From an uncultured Candidatus Saccharibacteria bacterium (lineage in GTDB: Bacteria; Patescibacteriota; Saccharimonadia; Saccharimonadales; Saccharimonadaceae): a DNA stretch of 21,245 bases. The notes beneath the pieces are model-generated. The model was not told the origin of the DNA, made no database searches, and saw only the letters and a list, made by a program, of their open reading frames with translations. A program made the position numbers and the translations under genes. Shown piece after piece: positions 15,302 to 21,245 of this stretch (position 1 is the first letter of the stretch; every line of letters begins with the position of its first letter). Location of the stretch: contig CARBES010000021.1 of NCBI GenBank assembly GCA_948944455.1, positions 1-21,245 of the forward strand, written 5' to 3'.

Positions 15302-17096
15302 GCTTCACCTCCTTTCCCGATTTTGCTTTTGTGTCAGTTTTCGAGAACACCTCGCTTCGCTTCATTTCGTCGGCAAATTCTTTCTCCGAAAGTTGAGACT
15401 TCGCAATCTCTTGATAAACCCGGCATTTCTTTAGCAATTCTAGATGATTCCCTTTCCCTACTACCTTACCCTGGTTCAGAACTACGATCTGTTCAGCATC
15501 TTTAATCGTACTAATCCTCTGCGCCACAATCAGCGTTACGGCATTCTGGGTTACCGGCTTTAGAGCCTCACGCAATTTCGCATCAGTTTTCATGTCTAGC
15601 GCCGAGAAGGAATCGTCAAAAATATAAATATCGGGATCTTTCGCAATTGCCCTTGCAATCGAAAGACGCTGACGCTGTCCGCCCGATACGTTCGTGCCGC
15701 CCTGAGCAATATGTGAATCATATTTCCTCTCCAGCTTTTCAATAAACTCTTCCGACTGCGACACTCGTGCTGCAAGGTGCATACGCTCCTCATCTACTTC
15801 TGGCACCCCGAACAGAATATTACTTTTAATTGTCCCCGCAAACAGCACTCCTCGCTGCGGCACATAGCCAATTCGTCGCATTAAATCTCGCTGCGCATAA
15901 TTCTTAATATCTATACCATTAATTTTGATTTCGCCACTAGTCGCTTCGTAAAAACGTGGCACCAAATTAATCAAGGTTGATTTCCCCGAGCCGGTCGACC
16001 CAATGAAAGCCGTCGTCTCGCCCGCCTTTGCCGTAAATGACACATTCTGCAAAACTTTCTCTTCTGCCCCACCATAGGCAAAATCCACATGACTAAACTC
16101 TACCGACGGCGCCAGCTCTGGCTTCCCCACCGTTTCTGGTTCCCAAGTAATCTTCGATTTTGTATCCATCACTTCATTCACCCGCTTCGCCGACACGCTC
16201 GCTCGTGGCAACACGACGAACAGCATTGTTAAGAATAGGAACGACATTACGACTTGAATCGCATACTGCATAAACGCCATCATATTACCAAGATACGCAA
16301 AATCCTTCGTAATCAAACTAATCCCAATCCAAACACAAAGTAGTGTCGTCCCATTGAAAACCAAACTCACTAACGGATTCTGCAAAGACATAATCACATC
16401 CACTGTCGCATTCAGCTTCGCATTCTCATCATTCGTCTTATTGAACTTACGGTTCTCTAGCTTCTCGTTATTAAACGCTCGGATCACTCTCAGACCAGTC
16501 AAATTCTCACGCGTCAACAACGTAATTCGATCGGCCAATTTCTGAATAATCTTGAACTTCGGCATCACAATTGCCATAATCAATGCCGTCAAGGTCACAA
16601 TTACCCCCACCGCTAAAGCGATAATCCAAGTCATGTCTGGAGCCGTCGCGATCGCTTGTCCAATCGCTAGAACACACGTCAACGGCGCCCGTACCCCCAT
16701 CATCAAGACCAGCGTAATCGCCTGCTGCGCTTGGAAGATATCGTTTACTGTTCGTGTAATCAAGGATGCTGTTGAAAAATTATCAATCTCCGAAATGTTC
16801 AAACTTAGCACATGAGCAAAGAAATCGTTCCGAATGTCCCGAGTCACGCTCGCCCCCAACCACGCCGAAATAAAGTTCGCCAAAAACGCACAAGCCGACG
16901 ACAGCAATGCGAAACCAATCATCCAAACTCCTGTCGTCCAAATATAATCCAGGTCGCCTTTTACGATACCGTTATTAACGATATCCGCCATCATTGCCGG
17001 TAGCTGGATTGAACACCAAACCTGTAAAGCCACCGCCCCCACTAGTACGATTACTTGCCAAATATACGCTTTAAGATAACGAAAAAGTTTTAACAT
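15294..17096 (-). CDS. ABC exporter half-transporter, degenerate-site subunit
   Basis: A 600-residue partner of the next gene, with an N-terminal membrane domain and an ATPase domain. Walker A GSTGSGKS (366-373) and signature NVSGGQRQR are intact, but Walker B is IYIFDDSFSALD, with Asp where the catalytic Glu belongs, and the switch His is replaced by Gln (IVAQRIST). These are the marks of the degenerate nucleotide site of heterodimeric exporters such as TM287/288. Its own good signature completes the partner's working site. It is the first gene of the operon, from a short-leader promoter. Confidence 0.93.
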   Translation of the reverse strand: MLKLFRYLKAYIWQVIVLVGAVALQVWCSIQLPAMMADIVNNGIVKGDLDYIWTTGVWMIGFALLSSACAFLANFISAWLGASVTRDIRNDFFAHVLSLNISEIDNFSTASLITRTVNDIFQAQQAITLVLMMGVRAPLTCVLAIGQAIATAPDMTWIIALAVGVIVTLTALIMAIVMPKFKIIQKLADRITLLTRENLTGLRVIRAFNNEKLENRKFNKTNDENAKLNATVDVIMSLQNPLVSLVFNGTTLLCVWIGISLITKDFAYLGNMMAFMQYAIQVVMSFLFLTMLFVVLPRASVSAKRVNEVMDTKSKITWEPETVGKPELAPSVEFSHVDFAYGGAEEKVLQNVSFTAKAGETTAFIGSTGSGKSTLINLVPRFYEATSGEIKINGIDIKNYAQRDLMRRIGYVPQRGVLFAGTIKSNILFGVPEVDEERMHLAARVSQSEEFIEKLERKYDSHIAQGGTNVSGGQRQRLSIARAIAKDPDIYIFDDSFSALDMKTDAKLREALKPVTQNAVTLIVAQRISTIKDAEQIVVLNQGKVVGKGNHLELLKKCRVYQEIAKSQLSEKEFADEMKRSEVFSKTDTKAKSGKEVKHA

Positions 17097-17104
17097 ATCT
17101 ACTC

Positions 17105-17133
17105 ATTTTACCCCAGTTTTTTACCATAGTCAA
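17105..17133 (-). promoter_or_regulatory. Short-leader promoter of the ABC operon
   Basis: On the minus strand: TTGACT (17133..17128), 17 bases, TAAAAT (17110..17105), then eight bases to the ATG at 17096. No ribosome site fits, so the mRNA is probably leaderless. Confidence 0.75.
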
Positions 17134-17214
17134 CTGAGCTACTTTACTTTTGTACCATATTTATAGTAGTTTTAAGCTAACGGCAGCCAGATAGCGCTAT
17201 TTGTATCATAGTCA

Positions 17215-17243
17215 TTGACAAAAATTATAATCTGTGATACAAT
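17215..17243 (+). promoter_or_regulatory. Promoter of the queuosine-precursor transporter
   Basis: TTGACA (17215-17220), 17 bases, TACAAT (17238-17243), with TGTGA before the -10. The leader is about 70 bases and ends in AAAGGAG. It diverges from the ABC operon promoter about 80 bases away. Confidence 0.85.
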
Positions 17244-17321
17244 GGTAAAAGGGGCTGTTTTTATTATTACGGTCCACTAAGTAACCCACTAGAACTTTTC
17301 GGAACAGAAAGGAGCATCCCT

Positions 17322-18032
17322 TTGAACAGTCACAATCAGTCTTTAAACGAGCTCAAGTATTGTCCCACTCCCGCCGCCCAGACCGCCCTTATCATCATTA
17401 CCTCGCTTATGGCAATGACGATTATCGTCGCCAATTATACCGCCTCCAAGCTCTGGAACTTCTTCGGTATTTCTGTCGACGGCGGTCTGATTCTTTTCCC
17501 GTTGTCCTATGCTCTTGGCGATATCCTAGTTGAAATTTACGGTCGGCGCACTGCGAATATCGTCAGTTGGAGCAGCAGCACTATCGGCGCCTTAACCTGC
17601 GTAGTTATGTTTATTGTCCGTCGCTTACCAGACTACGCTAACGCCGATAATAGCGTATTCAACACTATTGCAGACAACACCGGCCGAATCTTTATCGCCA
17701 GCATCGTCGGATTCCTAGCTAGCCAAATGCTCAACAACTACATTTTTGAACGCATTCGCTTTCTTCAAACGAATGATGAGCAGTCTAAATCCAGCCACCA
17801 ATTTCGTCTCCGCGCTTTGCTCTCCTCCGCACTCGCCCATATACCAGACATCCTATTCTTCGAGCCGATCGCTTTCTTGGGAATATTATCATTCCGCGAA
17901 TTCCTTTCCCAAGCCGTCTTCGCCTACATTACCAGCATCGCTGTCGAAATCGTCTTACTAGTTACCTTGACTAGCCCTCTGGTCGAAGCAATGGCGCATT
18001 GGCTCAAATTCCGCCACGGCGAACGCATCTGA
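17322..18032 (+). CDS. yhhQ: Queuosine-precursor transporter (YhhQ/VUT family)
   Basis: A 236-residue integral membrane protein with about six hydrophobic segments and the family motif LFPLSYALGDILVEIYG near residues 65-80. YhhQ-type carriers import preQ0, preQ1 or related deazapurines. The start is TTG at 17322, set by AAAGGAG (17308-17314) seven bases upstream; no ATG fits as well. The tgt gene follows 105 bases after, separated by a terminator and promoter, so the two share a pathway but are not one transcript. A preQ1 riboswitch would be expected in such leaders; I could not fit one here. Confidence 0.88.
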   Translation: MNSHNQSLNELKYCPTPAAQTALIIITSLMAMTIIVANYTASKLWNFFGISVDGGLILFPLSYALGDILVEIYGRRTANIVSWSSSTIGALTCVVMFIVRRLPDYANADNSVFNTIADNTGRIFIASIVGFLASQMLNNYIFERIRFLQTNDEQSKSSHQFRLRALLSSALAHIPDILFFEPIAFLGILSFREFLSQAVFAYITSIAVEIVLLVTLTSPLVEAMAHWLKFRHGERI

Positions 18033-18053
18033 TCCTTTCTCTCCACCCCCACA

Positions 18054-18082
18054 GGCCTCCGTATTACGGAGGCCCATTTTTT
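18054..18082 (+). terminator. Intrinsic terminator after yhhQ
   Basis: GGCCTCCG (18054-18061) pairs with CGGAGGCC (18067-18074) around TATTA; T6 follows at 18077-18082. Confidence 0.92.
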
Positions 18083-18102
18083 GTAGCACGCCGACCAGCC
18101 TA

Positions 18103-18131
18103 TTGCTTTTATCGAATCTCTATATTATAAT
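18103..18131 (+). promoter_or_regulatory. Leaderless promoter of tgt
   Basis: TTGCTT (18103-18108), 17 bases, a perfect TATAAT (18126-18131), then six bases to the ATG at 18138. Transcription would begin at or next to the start codon. Confidence 0.8.
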
Positions 18132-18137
18132 ATAAAA

Positions 18138-19397
18138 ATGAACAACAACCCTTCCCCGCTATCTGGACTTCATTTCGAGATCGAAAAAACTTTGCCTAAT
18201 GGTCTTGGTCGCGCCGGTGTTATTAAGACCGCTCATGGCGAGATTAAAACGCCTGCCTTCATGGCAGTTGGCACCCATGGCTACGTCCGTTTCCTCTCTG
18301 CCGCCGACCTTCACGAACTTGGTGCCCAAGCTATGCTTTCAAACGGTTATCACCTTCGTCGCGAATCTCCTACTATTGCCGCGGCTGGCGGGCTAGCTGA
18401 ATGGCAACCCAACCGCCAAGACGGCCTTAATAATTCCCCTTGGCTCGGCCCTACTATTACCGATTCTGGCGGCTTCCAAGTCATGTCTCTTGGCTCCGGT
18501 CTTGGCAAAGTTGTTTCAATGGAAAAAGAACGCCATGTCTCTAACACTGCCCACAAAGAGCGCCTCGCCCATGTTTCCGAAAAAGGCGTCAGTTTCCAAG
18601 ATCCCTTCGATGGTCAACCCGATTTTATTGGACCGGAAGAATCTATGCAAATTCAATGCCGCATCGGCGCTGATATTCATATGGCTTTCGACGAACTCAC
18701 CTCGCTTGCCGATACCTACGAATACAATATCGAGGCTATGGAACGTACTGAGCGTTGGGCCGAACGCAGTCTCCGCGAGCATCTCAAGCGCCGCGACGAT
18801 CTTGGCTACCGCCAAAATCTCTATGCCGTACTCCAAGGCGGTCGCTGGGAAGATCTCCGTCGTCGCACTGCTCAAAACCTTGCTAAAATGCAGGTCGACG
18901 GCATTGAGTTTGATGGCTTCGGTCTAGGTGGTGCTTTTCTTAAGGAAGACCTAGGCGAAATCCTCCGCTGGTGCAACGAAGAGCTCCCCGCCGAAAAGCC
19001 GCGTCATCTCCTCGGTCTTTCGCACCCAGACGATATCTTTATTGGTACCGAAATGGGCGCCGATACTTTCGACTGCGTCGCACCCATGCGCGAAGCTCGG
19101 CACGGCAAAATTTATACTAAAGACGGCAATCTCAACCTCCGCCAATTCCGCGACTCCGGGGCGACTCTGGATGCAGGTTGCGACTGCGCAACCTGTCGTG
19201 CTGGCTGGACCCTAGGTAGCCTCCGTGCGCTTTGGCGCTCTGGTGACCCTGCCAAAAAGGCCCAGTATTATCGTCTTGCCTCTGCGCATAATCTTCGTTT
19301 TATCGTCCGCCTCACTGAAGAAATCCGTGATTCCCTTCTCCACGATGAATTTGAGCAATATAAGCACGACTTTTTGCGACGCTATTATCATAATTAG
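18138..19397 (+). CDS. tgt: tRNA-guanine transglycosylase
   Basis: 419 residues. It swaps guanine 34 for a 7-deazaguanine base (preQ1 or queuine) in tRNAs with GUN anticodons. The TDSGGFQVMSLG motif holds D109, and the nucleophile is D312 in FDCVAPMREARHGK (family DCVxPTRxARxG). The zinc site is C348, C350, C353 and H384. It is slightly longer than the E. coli enzyme, with extra residues around 90-105 and 125-145. With the transporter upstream and no queuosine synthesis genes in view, it probably works on an imported base. The variant VAPMRE in place of the common VMPTRN may bear on whether preQ1 or queuine is used. Confidence 0.95.
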   Translation: MNNNPSPLSGLHFEIEKTLPNGLGRAGVIKTAHGEIKTPAFMAVGTHGYVRFLSAADLHELGAQAMLSNGYHLRRESPTIAAAGGLAEWQPNRQDGLNNSPWLGPTITDSGGFQVMSLGSGLGKVVSMEKERHVSNTAHKERLAHVSEKGVSFQDPFDGQPDFIGPEESMQIQCRIGADIHMAFDELTSLADTYEYNIEAMERTERWAERSLREHLKRRDDLGYRQNLYAVLQGGRWEDLRRRTAQNLAKMQVDGIEFDGFGLGGAFLKEDLGEILRWCNEELPAEKPRHLLGLSHPDDIFIGTEMGADTFDCVAPMREARHGKIYTKDGNLNLRQFRDSGATLDAGCDCATCRAGWTLGSLRALWRSGDPAKKAQYYRLASAHNLRFIVRLTEEIRDSLLHDEFEQYKHDFLRRYYHN

Positions 19398-19441
19398 TTA
19401 CCTTCTTCTGTCCTCCGGCCAGAAACTGCTGCGTTCCCTCA

Positions 19442-19465
19442 GAATAAAAAGTAAACTTTTTCTTC
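19442..19465. terminator. Possible weak bidirectional terminator
   Basis: AAAAAGT (19446-19452) pairs with ACTTTTT (19455-19461), extended by GAA/TTC. It lies between convergent tgt and FISUMP copy C. The stem is AT-rich and weak. Confidence 0.35.
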
Positions 19466-19497
19466 ATTCGGGAACTTACAGTTTCATCCTCCCTTGA

Positions 19498-19692
19498 TTA
19501 CTCTATGGCTAGACAACGGAGGGAGAAGCTCCAGAGACTACTATTCTTATTGCCCATAGACGAGCCCTCACCTTTACTCCCAAACCACATTATATAAGGA
19601 CTATAAGCAGGTGATGCAAAACTTGACCAATAATGTCCCCTATAGCCAAACTGATATCTGTTTTTGGCATTCCCGCTGCGGACGAAAGGTAG
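19498..19692 (-). pseudogene. FISUMP-like C-terminal fragment, copy C
   Basis: On the minus strand the frame reads LPFVRSGNAKNRYQF.., YRGHYWSSFASPAYS.., and ends SLWSFSLRCLAIE-stop, a complete FISUMP C-terminus. There is no start codon or N-terminal half. The edge DNA matches copies A and B while the interior is different; the last 22 bases plus one (through 19497) are identical to copy A and to remnant D. Upstream on the same strand are a 28-codon frame and a possible promoter. Confidence 0.68.
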
Positions 19693-19701
19693 GGCGGAAG
19701 C

Positions 19702-19730
19702 TTGACATTCTAGAATTAAAGCGTTAAGAT
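19702..19730 (+). promoter_or_regulatory. Promoter facing a close terminator
   Basis: TTGACA (19702-19707), 17 bases, TAAGAT (19725-19730). The only thing it transcribes before a terminator-like hairpin is about 50 bases. Confidence 0.65.
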
Positions 19731-19750
19731 GGAAGCATAAATTATTTGCT

Positions 19751-19785
19751 AATTACTTTCGGCTTAGGTCGAAAGTAATTTTTAT
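19751..19785 (+). terminator. Terminator-like hairpin
   Basis: AATTACTTTCG (19751-19761) pairs with CGAAAGTAATT (19770-19780), then TTTTATC. With the promoter at 19702 it would yield a tiny RNA or act as an attenuator. Confidence 0.65.
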
Positions 19786-19839
19786 CTTGGAGACTTTACG
19801 GTCTTTATCGATCGCAAGCTCCAAAGCAACTTTCCTCAT
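19753..19839 (-). CDS. Possible 28-residue peptide
   Basis: MRKVALELAIDKD.., KITFDLSRK-stop. AAAGGTG sits about seven bases before the ATG, and TTGATA with TGTGC is found upstream on the minus strand (near 19940), though its -10 (TAGCCT) is poor. The stop lies in the hairpin arm. It could be a small protein or the surviving start of a lost gene. No family is recognised. Confidence 0.3.
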   Translation of the reverse strand: MRKVALELAIDKDRKVSKIKITFDLSRK

Positions 19840-20025
19840 GCTTATTCACCTTTCTAACTATTAAACCTACAAAGCTGATTTGATTCGACTTTTGTTAACG
19901 TCAAAGCTCCCTGCCCTATCCCTAGGCTAGCACAAAACGAAAATTTTTATCAAGCACAAGCATGATTAAAAACAATATTTCGTCCTCAACCTCTATTAAA
20001 CCATTGTTTGATACTAGCTATCTAG

Positions 20026-20064
20026 TTCCGCAGCATATCATTCGTTGTCTAGCCATAGAGTAAT
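20026..20064 (+). repeat. FISUMP cassette remnant, copy D
   Basis: Bases 20043-20064 are identical to the last 22 bases of copy A (530-551) and form a perfect inverted repeat with 19497-19518 of copy C, about 520 bases away. TTCCGCAGC (20026-20034) just upstream resembles the conserved opening edge TTCGTCCGCAGCGG. The fragment therefore looks like a cassette whose interior is gone. The intervening bases 19840-20025 hold no supported gene. Confidence 0.6.
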
Positions 20065-20093
20065 ACAAGTGGATGAAGAAGAACAACATGGCA

Positions 20094-21011
20094 TTACCTG
20101 CTTTTCCTTATCCAATCATTCACGTCTCTCCACACCGCTTCTTTCCCCACTTCGTTCAAAATTTCATGCCGCATCCCTGGATAAAGTTTACTTTTTACAT
20201 CCTGATATCCCCGCTCACGCATAAAATCAACCGCTTTTGCAAAGTGCTTCGGATCGATGATGCACGGATCTTCTTCGCCCGCGATAAACAAAATCGGCGC
20301 CTGCGGATTTTGCATTCCCCATCCTTTCGTGCTGTACGCTCGCTTTATTAAACTAAATAATACTTCGAAACCATTTAGCGTAAAGACAAATCCGTCTCGT
20401 GGATCCGCATCATATGCCTCGACCACCGCTGGATCACTCACGATCCATGAATTCGGACTTACAACATCCTTGAACTTTTTATTGTATCCGCCAAAAGCCA
20501 TATTGTTGACAAACTTGCTTCGGTGCCGATCGCCCTTAAACAGCTTCAGGAGTTTTACCACGCCGACTCCCAACCCCGCCCCAAAGCGTTTACTCGGTGA
20601 GCCACAAACCACCAAACCGTCTACGCTCAAATCGTATTGTTGCATATAGCATCTCACCACGAGTGACCCCATACTATGTCCAAAAAGCACTAGTGGCAAA
20701 TCCGGGAATCGTTCCCGAACATACTGCGTGACCTGATGAGCATCATCAATTAGCCCCTGAATCCCGTTCTCACCAAAATATCCATAATCCTCCTCCGAGC
20801 GCACACTTGCTACATGCCCTCGATGATCATGAATAATTACGACATAACCCTGCTCCGCCAAATACTCCATAAACGGAATATACCGTTCCTTATGTTCCGC
20901 CATCCCATGCACAAGCTGCACGATCCCTACCGGATTTTCCGGAATCCTCAAATTTACTCCGAGCTCAAGATCATCATGCTGACTTTTTATTACAATTTCT
21001 TCACTTTTCAT
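20094..21011 (-). CDS. Alpha/beta hydrolase, lysophospholipase/monoacylglycerol lipase-like
   Basis: 305 residues. It has the oxyanion-side motif VHGMAEHKERY, nucleophile elbow GHSMGS (S113), acid D248 in GEEDPCI and H282 in GMRHEIL, a complete catalytic triad in the order of serine-aquamycin/Hydrolase_4 lipases. It would release fatty acids from monoacylglycerols or lysophospholipids. There is no signal peptide, so it should be cytoplasmic. For an organism with little lipid synthesis this suits use of host lipids, which is inference. It is converging with repeat D. TAAAAT lies upstream on the minus strand near 21050, but no good -35 fits. Confidence 0.92.
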   Translation of the reverse strand: MKSEEIVIKSQHDDLELGVNLRIPENPVGIVQLVHGMAEHKERYIPFMEYLAEQGYVVIIHDHRGHVASVRSEEDYGYFGENGIQGLIDDAHQVTQYVRERFPDLPLVLFGHSMGSLVVRCYMQQYDLSVDGLVVCGSPSKRFGAGLGVGVVKLLKLFKGDRHRSKFVNNMAFGGYNKKFKDVVSPNSWIVSDPAVVEAYDADPRDGFVFTLNGFEVLFSLIKRAYSTKGWGMQNPQAPILFIAGEEDPCIIDPKHFAKAVDFMRERGYQDVKSKLYPGMRHEILNEVGKEAVWRDVNDWIRKSR

Positions 21012-21093
21012 AAAGTTTCCCCAAATTCCCTCTTATTCTACCCTCATTTTACCACGAAATTCCCTATTAATCATACTTTTTATGCTAATAGTC

Positions 21094-21122
21094 TTGACAA
21101 AATATAAAATCTGTGCTACAAT
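21094..21122 (+). promoter_or_regulatory. Upstream promoter of tRNA-Leu
   Basis: TTGACA (21094-21099), 17 bases, TACAAT (21117-21122), with TGTGC before the -10. Confidence 0.85.
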
Positions 21123-21153
21123 GGTAAAATAAGATGCCTTCAGGGCGCTAATC

Positions 21154-21183
21154 TTCCACAGATTCATAAATTCGTGTTATAAT
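21154..21183 (+). promoter_or_regulatory. Second, tRNA-proximal promoter
   Basis: A perfect TATAAT (21178-21183) lies nine bases before the tRNA, the same spacing as at tRNA-Ala. The -35 (TTCCAC at 21154) is only partial. Two promoters in tandem are implied. Confidence 0.55.
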
Positions 21184-21192
21184 ACTAAAGAA

Positions 21193-21245
21193 GCCCGTGT
21201 GGTGAAATTGGTAGACACGCATGCCTTAGGAGCATGTGCCGAAAG
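21193..21245 (+). tRNA. tRNA-Leu (anticodon TAG), 5' part only
   Basis: GCCCGTG acceptor strand, D-arm with AAATTGGTAGAC, and anticodon arm CATGC/GCATG around CTTAGGA, giving TAG. The following TGCCGAAAG begins the long variable arm of a class II tRNA. The window ends before the 3' half. Confidence 0.92.

Noticed and set aside
17244..17321. preQ1 riboswitch in the yhhQ leader
   Set aside because: The context predicts one, but no P1 stem with matching loop and A-rich tail could be fitted by eye; a covariance-model search would settle it.

Overview
The window looks like a Patescibacteria (CPR) chromosome, most likely Candidatus Saccharibacteria (TM7). The reasons are the streamlined layout, the gene families present (topA with a lysine-rich tail, a sigma-region-4/winged-helix regulator, a VirD4/TraG-like ATPase, preQ0-type transporter plus Tgt), genes that appear to be leaderless, and short repeated C-terminal fragments ending in RCLA(I/L)E. 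Genes end in TGA as well as TAA and TAG (for example the transporter at 17322-18032), so UGA is a stop here. That argues against the UGA=Gly lineages (Absconditabacteria, Gracilibacteria). The lineage call is inference from content; no rRNA is present to test it.

Layout: 1-774 is non-coding, with palindromic repeats and a decayed gene end. topA follows (775-3183). Next is a strongly promoted acidic protein of unknown function with a folded leader (3370-3963). A long AT-rich spacer leads to a sigma-region-4 + winged-helix regulator (4399-5442). A tight four-gene operon (5492-10631) encodes a VirD4/TraG-like membrane ATPase, a four-helix membrane protein, a Panacea-like (DUF4065) protein and a Fic-domain protein. 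A 1.4 kb gene-poor region holds a branched inverted-repeat structure, a strong promoter and a second decayed gene end. Two small overlapping minus-strand genes and tRNA-Ala(GGC) come next, then a Nudix remnant. A minus-strand operon follows: an asymmetric heterodimeric ABC exporter and a previously uncalled 47-residue membrane protein (13320-17096). Then come a queuosine-precursor transporter and tgt (17322-19397), another repeat-rich gap (19398-20093), a lysophospholipase-like hydrolase and the start of tRNA-Leu(UAG).

Two themes stand out. First, four dispersed copies, in both orientations, of the last ~65 codons of a FISUMP-like (Fibrobacter succinogenes major paralogous) domain share near-identical DNA edges around different interiors; three keep an open frame but have no start. 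They could be debris of an expanded surface-protein family or silent cassettes for recombination. Second, the operon joining a type IV secretion-like ATPase to an antitoxin-like protein and a Fic enzyme suggests either a toxin-antitoxin pair or an effector system in an episymbiont.

Promoters are unusually readable. Most have TTGACA or a close match, 17 bases, then TAYAAT, often in the extended form TGTGCTAYAAT. They fall into two classes: long leaders with a Shine-Dalgarno site, and -10 boxes only 6-9 bases from the ATG (leaderless).
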